A DNA stretch of 64,000 nt from NCBI RefSeq assembly GCF_037038585.1, contig NC_092520.1, positions 15,507,001-15,571,000 on the forward strand. Reading direction: 5' to 3'. Below the pieces are notes generated by a model. That model did no database searches, was not told the origin of the DNA, and saw nothing but the letters and a program-made list of their open reading frames with translations. Made by a program: the position numbers and the translations under genes. Shown here piece by piece: positions 53,001-64,000 of the stretch. The first letter of the stretch is position 1; every line of letters starts with the position of its first letter. This DNA comes from Patagioenas fasciata. Its lineage: Eukaryota; Chordata; Aves; Columbiformes; Columbidae.

Positions 53001-54169
53001 TTGAACTCTTGACTTTGTAATGTAATACTTACTGGCAAAAACTCCCTTGCAGGCTTTAGTTGAAGTTGGTACTCAAGCATGAATAGGGAGCCTGCTGTAG
53101 CACGTCCATGTGAGGTGTGGTGAGGTTGGAGAGAGGACGTTCTTGACTGACCTGTCTGCCCAAGCGTGTCGGGAGCACCGTGCAGCACAGTCCTGGTGCT
53201 TCCCCAGTCACGTCAGCAAGATGTAAGGAAATCTCTGACAGGCTTGGATGTTTTTGGCTCTTGGACAGCAAGATGTCTGAAGAACAAATTGTGTGTTTCT
53301 GTATGTGTATTTTTTCTGTGCTGGCATTCATATATCTGAAGATAGTGGTGATATATGCTTAGAATACTATAAAATGGTGTTTAGTGTACTTTAGAGTATT
53401 TAAAAATTGCCTCTGCATTGATGAAGACTATATGTGCAAGTATAAGTTAAACCAATAGTCCATTTCACAAAAAAAAAAAAATATTCTGTGTTCCACAGTA
53501 ACTTTCCATTCTATCTTGGGTTAAACATTACCTTCCAAACTTGGCTTTGTCTTTCAGTTCAGTATTGGTCATACATAACTACCTTTAGGTAGTTGCTTTC
53601 CTTTACTCATTAAATACAGATGGCATCATAGCTATTGTATTTAACCTTTAGCAGTGCAGTGTAACACTGTACTCTTTAGTATTAAGCTAATTATTGAGGA
53701 GATTCAATGTTGTCTGGAAGTATGTTTTTTAAGGTGATACGTTCTTTACAAAAGTATATAACAAAAACTTCATAAAGTTTACTAAGTACATGTTTGTTGG
53801 TGTGTGTTTGGTTTTTTCCCCAGGATCCATGGGGTTGATTTTACTGCATTAAACCAGAATTCTAGATAATAAATGAAGTATTTTTTTAATAATACATTCT
53901 GCCAATTCAGATAAATAAATTTGTATCCTTTTTGATTTCTCATTCATTCACTTCGTCCTACACTAAGCTTTAGTTCTTTTTTGATCATGCAGATGTTGCC
54001 GTTTGTGGAGCTGTGCTGTATGTTTTAAGTGATAGGGATTTAAAAATGAATGAAAGACATGCATCTTTTGGGAAAAAAGGACATTGTTGATCTATACCAT
54101 TAAGGTTTAAGCTGTTGGTACTGTTAGTTTGCTTCCTTGTGAAGCAAATTAATTAAAAGACTTTTCATT

Positions 54170-54253
54170 AAAAAAAAAAAAAAAAAAAAGAGGGTGTTGG
54201 GATGTTGTGGGGTTTTGTTGTTGTTTGTTTGTTTGTTGGGGGGGGGGGCGGGT
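54170..54253 (+). repeat. Poly(A) tract followed by G/T-rich tract
   Basis: An A20 run (54170-54189) is followed by GTT/GTTT units with four G runs, ending in a G11 run (54238-54248) and CGGG. An AATTAAA sits 24 bases before the A run, but no coding remnant is recognised in front of it. The G runs could fold into a G-quadruplex on the + strand. Confidence 0.8.
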
Positions 54254-54829
54254 TGTTGGTTTGGATGGTTTAGTTTGTTTTTTTAATAAAGTAATGGGAG
54301 CCATTTATCTTGAATGAGGGAACTTTGCAGCAAGTTATTGCTGGGTTGGGAACGCTCCAGAGGAAACAGCTGGCGACCTGTTTTAATTGTGATGACTGAG
54401 ACCGCAAATGTACAGATGGGTACATATACAATTGTTTTTACTTGTTGGGCGTTGCTTTTCACAAGCATTACTTCCATCATGATGCCAAGTGTAACTTACA
54501 AGTCCTTTGAATAGCCCTTAAATAAAAAGCAGACTGTAAAACTGGATTTTGTAAACTAGTATCCCCTAATGACATAGAATAATGTATTAAGGCAGCACTT
54601 TGTTTTACTTAAAATGACCCACCAATAACAACTTGAAAATAATTTAAAATACTTTCGTATTTCATGTGTTACGTTACATATTGTACTTTATGTTATTGGT
54701 ATGTTTTCAGAATGTATTTATCAGCACATTCCCACGACATTTCCTCTTGTGAAATAGTTGACTCTTCCTCCCCCCTTCCCCTTTTGTATTTACAAAGTTC
54801 ATTTTAATGCTTCTATTCTGATTTTAAAA

Positions 54830-55150
54830 GGAGGGATCCCGGTTGTGGAGGGGAGCGATGCCCCTGCCCAGCTCCCCGGGGTGTCCGGTGGCCATGGGGT
54901 GACCTGTCCTGGGTAGGCCTGAGGCCCCATGGGGAGCTCTGGGCTGGGATCCCTCCATGTGTCCTGGGGAGGGCTGTGCCCCATGGGGAACTCTGGGCTG
55001 GGGATCCCCCCATCTGCCCAGCCCCGTCCCCAGGTGAGGCAGAGCTGTCCTGTCTGCAGCCAGAGGGGCTGTGGGAAGAGAGGGGAGGAAGAGAGAAAGT
55101 TGTGCGCTGGGCAGAGAGGAGCCAGGGCTGTCTTGCCTTCCCTTTCCCAC
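54830..55150. repeat. GC-rich segment with a 55-bp tandem duplication
   Basis: About 320 bases of abruptly GC-rich DNA sit in an AT-rich intron. Inside it, two adjacent units (54905-54959 and 54960-55012) share TGTCCTGGG, then GCCCCATGGGGA, then CTCTGGGCTGGGGATCCC, with a few changes. It looks like a minisatellite with only two clear units. Open frames here on both strands come from the composition and do not support a gene. Confidence 0.65.
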
Positions 55151-55166
55151 CTCCCACTGCAGCTTA

Positions 55167-55411
55167 GAGTCATAGAATCATAGAATGTCCTCAGCTGGAA
55201 GGGACCCACAAGGTTCATCAAGTCCAGCTCCTGTCCCTGCATGTGACAACCTGACAGTTCACACCATGTGTCTGAGGGTGTTGTTCAGTCTCTTCTTGAA
55301 CACTGTCAGGCTTGGGGCCGTGGCACGTCCCTGGGGAGCCTGTTCCAGTGCTCCAGCACCCTCTGGGTGAAGAACCTTTTCCTGATGTCCAACCTAAACC
55401 TCTCCTGGCAC
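55167..55411 (-). mobile_element. CR1 LINE 3' end, copy A of a pair
   Basis: On the + strand it begins TCATAGAATCATAGAATG, then CTGGAAGGGACCCACAAGG, the 'GTGTCTGAGGGTGTTG' block, 'CCTGGGGAGCCTGTTCCAG', and ends at 'ACCTAAACCTCTCCTGGCAC'. These are the reverse complement of an avian CR1 3' UTR and the last ORF2 codons. The tail is well kept, which suggests a fairly young copy. Confidence 0.93.
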
Positions 55412-55584
55412 TAGGCTACATGGCATGGATAAAATTGCTGCTGTGTGCCACACAATTTTGGAGCTGTATCTCATTAATCCGAAGTGTGCAAGTAGCCAGC
55501 CTGAGTGCCGAGTTACCTGCGTGAGCATAGGCCATTTGTATGGTGTCAGGAAGGCTGATACAACCTGGCGGCTTTGGGCTGTGT

Positions 55585-55770
55585 GAATCAGAGAATGTCC
55601 TGAGTTGGAAGGGACCCACAAGGATCAAGTCCAGCTCCTATCCCTGCATATGACAACCCCACAGTTCACACCATGTGTCTGAGGGTGTTGTCCAGTCTCT
55701 TCTTGAACACTGTCAGGCTTGGGGCCGTGACACCTCCCTGGGGAGCCTGTTCCAGTGTCCACCAGCCTCT
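55585..55770 (-). mobile_element. CR1 LINE 3' end, copy B of a pair
   Basis: The copy starts about 418 bases after copy A and follows it almost base for base for about 180 bases, from GAATGTCCTGAGTTGGAAGG through 'CCTGGGGAGCCTGTTCCAG'. It is shorter at its 5' end (stops near the 'CCAGCCTCTGGG' block) and its 3' tail has one AGAATCAGAGAATG unit only. It belongs to the same CR1 subfamily and the same orientation as copy A. Confidence 0.92.
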
Positions 55771-58700
55771 GGGCTTCCAGCACAGATGAAGTTCTCTGAG
55801 GACAGAGCCTGGCTTTAATGACATCAAACTGTATATGGGAAGAAGGATGTAATAACATGAAAGATTTGAAAGTACTGCAATATTCATTGCTACTGTAGGA
55901 TAGCTGCCAGTAGTAAAGCCATTTTTGATGTTCTGTGGTGCCATTGCAAGGGCAGAAGAAGCAGTGGGGTCACCAGAGACATCCATGTTGCTGAGCTCTG
56001 TCTGCATACTGACCGTCCATCCTTCATCACGGTCTGAATTACACAATGCACATGTTCTCCCTGTGTACCTGAGCTGGGAAAGGATGCTTCATGGGTTTGT
56101 GGGCGTTGACCAGGGCAAAAAGGGTGGGTACTGATGTTGGGCAGCAAGCAACAGAAACAAAGTCAGTGTTGATGATGTGTCTCTAGGGTCGGGGCATGGT
56201 TTGTCTTAGTGCTGCTGAGACTGTAGATTCTGTGCTCTTACTGAAACTTTTACCTTTATAATCCCCCCAAAGGTGAGGCAATGGGGCAGACAAGATGGAA
56301 ACAGCTTCTCGGTCTTTAGCCGAGCCACAGTATAGGGGGTATATTAATACCTTTATCCTAATGTTAAGCATTGAGGAAAATATCAATTTTCACACTTACA
56401 GAACATATTTTTATAGTTTTTTCTCTATCCTGGTCTTATTTAAATCCTAAGCAGAAGTTTTGACTCAGAAACTAAAAAACCCTCTGGTTCTGCCTTGAAA
56501 TTAAGAAGGTGAATCAAAAGCTTCTCTTACTGTTTGTTTCTGTGTTGTCGTGGTTTTTGTTTTTTACTTCATCCTCACAGTTTCCAGTCATGCTTCTGCC
56601 CAGTTTCTTCTTCCTGCTGTTCTTCCTTCACTGTCTTTTTGCTCCTAAAACACTGAACGTTGCCTGACTGGAGAGGATTAGTTTTTTTCTTCGCAACTGT
56701 GTTGCTTTTACCTGCCTGTAACCTTCCCTTTCTATTTGATTTAGGTAAAGTCATGACTGTGTTTTGGGGCTGAGAACTGTTAGTATTTGGCTACTAAAAG
56801 GTGTGAAGTGTTAACTTTCTAACTGAAGATGATGAAGAAAAAAATTTCATGAACCTTTCTTGTTTTAAGAGCAGCTTGAATCAAGTGATCAGCATCTTAA
56901 GCGAAGAGCACCGTAAGGCTTAATGTGTGTAGGGAAAACTTAAATTTCAGTACGTTCTGGATCTGCTGTCTTACAAAGATGTAGTGCGTGGTATGATAAC
57001 TTCTCTTTAAAATAGTTCTGTCATTGTGAGTGACTCTACAGTAAAAAGTGAAAAAAAGAAGGGGAATGAAGTTTTAACATGTGACTGCAGTAACACGTCA
57101 TCTTGTGGTTAGAAACGACCAACTATTTCACTGAAATAATCTGGGAACAATTTGTCTTGCTGGCTTTACTAGAAAGTCAGCTGTTTTTCTGAAGTGCATT
57201 CTAATTCCCTGAATAGGTAATAAAATTGAAACAATATGTTTATCTAGTTTATTTGAAAAGATTAATTCTAATGGTGGGTAAAGAATCACTCTGTCACACG
57301 TGCAAGGGATGAACTGGCTTTGTCCTGTTTTCTACAGTCAAGGATATTTTCTTGTTAAATTTTGGCAGATATCAGTGTGAAAATAGGAAATAGTTTGGCC
57401 ACGTGTGTTTGGCTCATTGTTTATTTAAGGTTTTTTAGGTTTTGTAATGGATACATAAATATTCTTGAATATAGCACTCAACAGATTTCTCCTCACTGAC
57501 TTAACCAATCAGTTCATCATCAATTTCTTTACCTGGTTTTGACAGATGGGTTAATATGAGCTGACTGTAAGAGACTGAGTTAATGCAGTGGATAGTAAAC
57601 TTTCTTGATCTCAAGATGTAACTCTGATAAAGGCTGAGATGGTAACTATCTGAAAGTCAGTAATTGAAAGGGTCAGCTAGTAACCCTGAGTCGAGGAGTT
57701 CAGAAGATTGTTTAGGAGGCCTAGAATTTATTTTACCTAAGAGATGACAAAATTTTCTGGTGTTTATCTTCTCAGGGAAAAATATTAAAGGAAAAAGGCT
57801 TTAGACCCAACTGGATGAACATTCAAATTACCAGGTGTATTTGGAGTAAACAAAGTGCTCATGAGTAATAATGGGGGAAAAAAGGATTTGTCAGCAAAGT
57901 ATTACTTCGAGGTCAATTTATGCATGTGTTCCATTACAGTTGCGAAAAATAAACTATGTAAGGTCTTGCAGAAGAAATTGGAACAAATAGTGAACTGTTC
58001 TTCAGCTGTAAGAGGAGGGCAGGAAAAATGCAAGGATGACCTCTGCGATATCCAGATGGGATAAAGGAGAAAAGTAATTTGGGTATGGTCCAAAAATGAA
58101 GTAGCAATTTGCGAATGCTGACAAGACAGTTAAGACAAGTTAGATACTGGTTCCCTCTTAGAAGGTACTTTAATGTAACATCCTTTAGACACTGTACTTA
58201 TTTTCTTAAATCTTTCAGGGAAATTGAGAGGAGATGAAGCCATATGTTTGGAGAGTGACACATTTTGTAAAAACACTTAAGAAGATGGAAAAATAGCTAA
58301 GAGGGCAAGAATTCTGTTATCATACCCTCAACGGGTTATGTGGGTTAACTGTGAAGACTTTTTAAAGCCTTTTATTTTGAGAAATTCTACAGGTTTTGTT
58401 TCCTTGTTTTCCTCTTTAAAAGGATATTTAGGTTGCCTCAAGTTTGTTTTGAGAGGCTGCGGGATTTGTGAATCTGCATTCTGAGATCAGAGCTTTAAAC
58501 CGTCAAATTTAGCATCCTGTCATTGGCAGCAATTACTGCTAAGATGCATCAGGAGAAAGGAAAAATAGCTACTTGGCTCTATTTATTTAAATGGTTCTTC
58601 CCTGGCATTTTTGTCTGTTGAACTGCGGTGCTGAATTCTGAACAACCCATATGCCATTGAGAAAGTAAATGAAAAGACAGATCTTTCTAGAGAGATTTGC

Positions 58701-59440
58701 ACCACTCACTTGCATGAGACAAAACCTTAAGAGTTTCTGGAATACTTTTCCCTTTCTTGCCCTCTTTTACGGGTTAATACTTTTATTATGTTTCTGTTGA
58801 CATCTGCTGTAGCCCTTTGACTTGTATTTGAAGGCAGTTTTGAGCAAATACCTTCTCCCAGTTGTAACAGAACTCAAAGCTTGCTTATAAATCAGTCATC
58901 TGTTCTTGTCACCTGGGAGCTTGTCCTTGCAAGATACAAAGCCAAAGAGCTGCTAAACCTAAACAGTTGGTATAAGTATCAAATTTCCTCTGAAATGCTG
59001 ACTTTCAAATTTTTACCTGAATATTTTCATAGTACTTGCAAATGCTCATTGCTGCGTTTTTAGAGGAGAAGCTCAGGATTTTTCTTTGCAGTTTCTTTCC
59101 ACTCCTTGTCTCCTAAAGTAGATTTTCTGGCTGATTGTAGAATACTTTGGTTTGGGACTGATCTGTTCACATTTCAGGAAAATAAGTTTGCCATACTCCA
59201 GATTAAAAAAAAAAAATTTAAAAATATGTATAACTCCTAAGATTCAGGTTCTTTCCCTTTGCTTTTTGCCTGCTCCTGAGCTGCTGCTCACTTCAGTCTG
59301 TCCCTCATTTAATGACTACTGGTTTCAGGGAAGTACTTTGTAAGAACAGTATCTGTCACTACTACTTCAGTCCAGACAATGGACTCATCTGATCTTAAAA
59401 TGTGATGTTGACCAGGTCATTCTTTTTGTTTTCGTTTTAG

Positions 59441-59502
59441 CCCAGTCACTGAAAGAGTTTGCTCGGCTCCTGATTGCTGTTGAAGAGGAGAGGAGACGAC
59501 TG
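59441..59502 (+). CDS. ARHGAP42: ARHGAP42 coding exon 3, residues 84-104
   Basis: This 62-nt exon has acceptor ttttcgttttag and donor gtaagt. With the last base of exon 2 it completes Ala84 and then encodes QSLKEFARLLIAV and EEERRRL, ending exactly at a codon boundary (phase 0). It belongs to the BAR domain. The charged EEERRR stretch is typical of the second BAR helix, whose basic faces contact membrane lipids. The sequence RLLIAVEEERRR is the ARHGAP42 form; ARHGAP26 and ARHGAP10 read differently. The three exons together give 312 coding bases, 104 residues, with no stop. The next exon is not within the remaining 4.5 kb. Confidence 0.96.
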
Positions 59503-62038
59503 GTAAGTTTGCTGGCAATAATATGGTGCATTGAGCATATTTTGGTATAAAATTCTACTGTTTTCCTCTTCCTCCTGAAGTGCCGTTTTATTTTTTTTTA
59601 ATTTGTGTAGTAGATGTAAAGTATTTCATAAGAATCACTTTTCATTCTGCAAAGGCAGGAATGTGTTAGCGCAGACTGCAGTAATTTTTAATGTAGTGTT
59701 GAGCCAAGTACTTTCGCATCAATTTAAAAACTGTTTTCTCACAACTGCTTCCCTACCCACCTCAAAATAACCTTTGAATGCTGCTGTACCTTCCCTTTCT
59801 CCCATCTTCTCTTATTAGTCACAAGGCACAGCACTAAACTGTAAAAAAAGAGCTTAAAGTAGAAATGTAGATTGGTATTTATATTTAATGAAGTTTCAGT
59901 GTTGTCCAGTGAATGTATACAGGTAATCCAATAATATAATAAATAAGTGGTAAGAAGAGAAACCAGATCAGTCACCTCTGAGAAGCTCTTGCAAAATACA
60001 TTATAGATCAGACTTGTCAGGTTTGTCCTTCCTTATGGTGTTCTTATTCCCTTTGTTTCCATACTGTCGAATCCACAGTATTATTTCATTTATACTTCTA
60101 TTCAGATGTAGCTTTGTTAAAGAAGTCTTAGGTATATTCTTGTACAAGTTTTTTTTTTTTTTAAATTCACATAAGAAATGAAACTGGTTTTTTTTCTTCC
60201 TTGTTAGTCAATCATGAATAAAGAAGAGAGGTAAGGATTAACCTCAGTAAGGGGATTTTTAAATATTGTGAAAGTTTAGCTCACTCAAATCCATCCAATG
60301 ACTATTTTTATCCTTGTTTTCCTTTTTCTTGAGTACTTAGGGAGGGGAGGAAAGGGATTTTCTGACCCAGATTGGAGGGAATTTATTAATCCAGGAAGAG
60401 GCTTAAAGTTCTCTTATTCATAGGAGTAAATAAATACAGAATTGCTGTCCTCCCATTTCTGTTTACATAAATATTTTAAAGTGGCAAAATCATAGACATT
60501 TATATGACAGGATTGCGTAGTTAATATCACCTAAACCTGTAAAAGTGTAAAATATTTTGGTTCATGCTAAATATTTCTTCCTGGCCAGATGGAAGAGCGA
60601 GAATGTGATTGTTCAGTACGTACCACTTTAAAAGGCATTTGCGAGAACAGATTACTGAAACAGTGTTTCAAATGAACAGCTTTCCAATTTAGGTTAAAGA
60701 TTATTGTGGACTGACTATTAGAAAAAGGCAAAACAATGAATAGGTGAAGGTTTTCTTTTTCAAACTGGTTAGTTTTTCATAATGTTTATATTTAAATTGC
60801 CTTTGTCTTTGTTTTTGTTTGGTTGGTTGTTTTTTTGTCAGATGAGTCACTCTTTTTCCATTTTAGAAGTTTCTGGCCTTTCTATAGTTTATGATTTGAT
60901 CTTTCCATGTGACTTTTTACTTATATCTTGTAGGAAGGAATTGGAGCAGAAAAGGGGGAAACAAAAATTAGTGAAAAAAGACTATTCCGAGAGAAGGATA
61001 TTTTTTGTTGTATTTCAGTATCATTTCAATGGAAATGCATGGATTATGTAGCTGAGCTGTTGGATCCAAATGAAGGGTGAGAGACTTGGTTGAGATTTTA
61101 GTCTCACAGAAAACTATTTTGCACATGGCTATAAGTTTAGTAGAATGTGATCATCAAATAAATACTATTTACCACTTGGTTTACAATTATGTGTGGAGAA
61201 GCTGCTCTTGATGGGAAATCATTTGCATCCAGCTCTTTGTGGAGTTTGAAACAGCCCCATTCTGTTTGTTCTTCAGATGAATGTTCATGCTGAGACCATC
61301 GAGGACACAGTTACCATGTTAGTGATATTTGAGTAAGAAAATTTAGCAAACTTAGAATTTCTCTGGTTTTAAACACTTTAATCTGCCTGTTGGTGGAATT
61401 TATTTAATTATTATTGGAATGAAACTTCCGAAAATATTCATTCCTGCTAGACCCAAATGCAAAAATGGGAACCTGAGGCTTGAAAAAATACATGTGGGAT
61501 AAACCAGTCCCACCTAGATCTCTACACAGTTATTGTGCCCATCCTTTTCTTTAAGGGTATGTTTATAAATGAAGAAGTGACTTTGGTTGTCTTTTTTCCA
61601 TCTTTGTGAGTTTAAGCCCAGTGCTGCCTCACTTAACTGCTGCAGCCCTGGGTCACCAGTTCTGAATGCTCCGTAAAGGCAGCCAAAGCACTGATGCTGC
61701 ACTCACTTCACAGAGTCCTACGAACTGCAGATCCTGCTCTGATGCAGAGCACTGACTTAAAGATTGCACCTGATTTTATTGAGAGGCAAAAGACAGGCTC
61801 TCCAGACATTTTTCTGCTGCAACCCACTAGTTTGCAGCTTTTCGTACTATAATGAATGTATGTATTGTATCTTACGGCTTTGCTTTAGGCATTAGAAGCT
61901 TAAGGATTAGAATCTTAAAACCAAACCAAAACAAAAAAACGACACAGAAAGTATCACCTTCATCATAGATGCTTTTTTTTATTGTCCAGTTCTCTGGCTG
62001 CAGTTTCATGCACACCATCCTCAAATCCAGAGGTCCCT

Positions 62039-62118
62039 TTGAGGATCGGGGTGCCGTGCTAGATGCTGAACAGATTGCTAGTAATAAGAGGGTTCTGCTT
62101 GACAAGCTTGTGATTTAA
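62039..62118 (+). mobile_element. Old amniote dispersed repeat fragment
   Basis: The order TGAGGATCGGGGTGCC, GTGCTAGATGCTGAACA, then GACAAGCTTGTGATTTAAG parallels a repeat found in reptiles and birds with TGTGCTAGGTGCTGTACA followed by AGAGCTTACAATCTAAG. I cannot name the family with confidence. It is short and diverged, so it is old; no coding capacity is present. Confidence 0.4.
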
Positions 62119-62357
62119 GTGTGAAATCTTCCAAACAATTTTTGGCGATTTCTGAGGAAGTATGGAGCATTATTCGTACCCTTTGATTCCTCTGCTTGAA
62201 GCACTTGAAGCCAGCCAATTTGCAGATTAGGGATGATTTTAGGAAAGCTTGAGGCTGGGCATGCAGGTCTTTAAGAATTTAATTTCCTTTACTTCTGCAC
62301 AAAAAGAAAACACTGACAAAGTGGGGGTTGTGGGGGTTGTTTGTTGTTTTTTGTTTG

Positions 62358-62379
62358 TTTTTTTTTTTTAAAAAAAAAA
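62358..62379. repeat. T12/A10 homopolymer junction
   Basis: A 12-base T run runs directly into a 10-base A run, giving a nearly perfect self-complementary block, preceded by G5-TTGT-G5 and TTG/TTTG units from about 62322. Such a sequence can form a hairpin in either strand and is prone to length change. Confidence 0.8.
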
Positions 62380-64000
62380 CTTGTTCTTTTTAACATTTTG
62401 TAGAAGACTTAGAGAAAAGCAGTTAGTCGGGGTTAAGACTTTTTATGGATCATACCATTTACAACTGCCTTTTAATTCTTGAAGTGTGTGACAGTAAAAG
62501 ACAGTATTGTGTCAGTGAATGCTGCATTTATGGGAAAATGGAGTGGCAGACATTAATTTTACTTACCAGCTAATGATCTTATTTCGTTGCCTTGAATTTT
62601 ATATCATTAATTTATGAGCATGCATATGAGTGCATGATTCAGATTTGAATGTGGAAAGTATGTGTTCATATCACCAATTTATTTCTCGTCTGATGCCCAT
62701 TAAATTCTTCATCAGTAAAAAGATATTTTTGTTCTGGTGAATGCAGAGAGATGTATTGGAGAGCTTGCCCACTGAATGTATAAATTAAATGTTTCCAGTG
62801 GTCAAGGAATTAGTGAGAGAGGTACTTAGCAAATCCTCTGTCCTTTTTGCATAAAGAACCAAAAGGAACTAATTTTTGTTTTCTTTAGAAGAAGCTAATG
62901 AAATAAGGTATTGCGAACAATATTACTGGGAAGAACACTGAAGTTTAAGGTTAAATAAAACTTTGTATCACATACATAAATATTCCGTTATGTAAAGCTT
63001 TGCAGCCATTATTATTGGCAGCAGTAATAATATGGTGATTATTATGAGTCAATTTCTTTTATCCTTGTCTTTTATTTCCTGATGCTACAAAATTGACTGG
63101 TAGTCCTTAGAAAAACAGAGGTCATGCACCAAAATTTTCCCTTAAAAAGCAAATAAAAGAAAAATAACTTGTAAGACACCTTTTTATGGTATTCTGCCTT
63201 ATGTTTGATACTTGTCCTTTCATGCTGTTGTTAATTTAATGATGCTTTTGGTAAATGGTGCATTAAAAGACCCCTACCAAACAGCTCTTGGGTTTTACAA
63301 GTAGTGTGCCGACAGGATAAACAGTTAGATTGATCCCCACTGCTTTTCCACTGATTTCAGCAACAAGCAACCAGGGATTGTAAAATAATAACCTCCCTCT
63401 ATTTCCCAGTGATTGTTAGGGAACAATAGAGATGCTATAATTTAGTTCCATGTGAATATTTGGATCTATATCAAGAGAACTTACTGAAAATGCTTTCCTT
63501 CTGCTCTTGCTGGACTTTGATTGTTTCTGTTAAATAAGTGATATGCTTTTTTAAATTTTAGAGATACATTCACTATTTATGTTTTCTATTCCTTTGATAT
63601 TGTTAGTAAACTTTATAACAAACAGAAACATACTGGGAGTTGTATAAAATACTGACTCCTTTTCCTTTTATAGGATTATGCTGTGTTGAAACAAGAATAG
63701 ATGAATTAGTTCATGCTACTGGTTTTTCTCTTTCTTGAGATCCCCTATCAGTTTGAAGCATTGAAGGTGTTCTCTTGAGTGTTACGTTATCTCAAATGTA
63801 ACTCCTTGATTATTTCTGAAAGTTCACTAAATCCGTCAGTGAAACAGGCCTCTTAACTGGTACATTGCTTGTTATTTACCCAAGTTTATATGGGTTGCTG
63901 GCAGGTGATGAATGGTCCCAGAGCTTGTGTCTCTGGCCTCATGAATCAGTGAGATGTGTTTGGTTACTCAGGATTCCTGACCAATATTGAATACCTCAGG

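Larger units (their letters stand above)
39474..59440 (+). other. ARHGAP42: ARHGAP42 intron 2 (20.0 kb)
   Basis: A GT-AG intron (gtaagt ... cgttttag) that splits codon 84 after its first base. It carries a tRNA-like SINE head (40139-40210), the 1.1 kb CR1 copy with reverse-transcriptase remnants (40446-41530), an A/C-rich low-complexity stretch (44953-45097), a CpG-rich patch (49889-50052), a poly(A)/G-rich tract (54170-54253), a GC-rich duplicated segment (54830-55150) and two CR1 tails (55167-55411, 55585-55770). Open frames of 121 codons (50391-50756, -) and 143 codons (47028-47459, -) show no family resemblance. Nothing else definite is seen. Confidence 0.88.
59503..64000 (+). other. ARHGAP42: ARHGAP42 intron 3, 5' part (at least 4.5 kb)
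   Basis: The intron opens with gtaagt and continues beyond the right edge. I looked for the next BAR exon, expected to start with residues like IQNA and contain LEKFRKEQ, and did not find it. Apart from an old dispersed repeat at 62039-62118 and a T/A homopolymer junction at 62358-62379, it is unremarkable AT-rich sequence. Confidence 0.85.

Noticed and set aside
54140..54189. AATTAAA followed by A20, considered as a processed retrocopy end
   Set aside because: No coding or known transcript sequence is recognised in the preceding several hundred bases, and retrocopies are rare in birds.
54799..55242. Overlapping 108-147 codon open frames, minus strand
   Set aside because: They arise from the GC-rich duplicated segment in all three frames at once and run into a CR1 tail.
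56312..56332. CTTCTCGGTCTTTAGCC, resembling the start of U2 snRNA
   Set aside because: Similarity ends after about 17 bases; the branch-site recognition and Sm regions are absent.
60588..60625. Possible exon 4 after the acceptor-like TTCCTGGCCAG
   Set aside because: The following codons do not resemble the BAR domain continuation (expected IQNA...LEKFRKEQ), and the stretch quickly loses its frame.
60782..61051. Open frame with KELEQKRGKQKLVKKDY, considered as a BAR helix exon
   Set aside because: The charged stretch does not match any GRAF-family sequence, and no donor fits.

Overview
The window is vertebrate nuclear DNA, almost certainly from a bird. It holds the 5' end of one large protein-coding gene on the + strand, plus the upstream flank. 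The bird assignment rests on the repeats: nearly every recognisable mobile element is a CR1 LINE (the main avian retrotransposon), with the usual 3' ends built on the 'TCATAGAATCATAGAAT' theme. No Alu- or L1-type elements are visible, the sequence between repeats is AT-rich and repeat-poor, and there is a compact CpG-island promoter. The species cannot be fixed from the sequence.

The gene is ARHGAP42 (GRAF3), a RhoGAP of the GRAF/oligophrenin family (BAR-PH-RhoGAP-SH3). Three coding exons are present: exon 1 (start codon at 5626, ends 5779), exon 2 (39378-39473) and exon 3 (59441-59502). They join in frame with GT-AG boundaries to give residues 1-104, the start of the membrane-binding BAR domain. 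Intron 1 is 33,598 nt and intron 2 is 19,967 nt. Intron 3 runs off the right edge; exon 4 and everything after it (rest of BAR, PH, RhoGAP, SH3) lie outside the window.

Layout: 1-5080 is upstream flank with no supported gene. 5085-6170 is a TATA-less CpG island with GC boxes, upstream ATGs and exon 1. 5780-39377 is intron 1, with young and very old CR1 pieces, a MIR-like SINE and a perfect CArg-type SRF site. 39474-59440 is intron 2, with a 1.1 kb dead CR1 copy that keeps reverse-transcriptase motifs, a degraded tRNA-like SINE head, an isolated CpG-rich patch, a GC-rich duplicated segment and two near-identical CR1 tails. 59503-64000 is the start of intron 3, with one old dispersed repeat.

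Seven of the eight CR1 pieces lie antisense to the gene. I found no novel protein system, RNA gene or CRISPR array. The observations most worth following are regulatory: the start-stop upstream ORF, the CArG boxes, the intronic CpG patch and the ancient repeats that have stayed readable.
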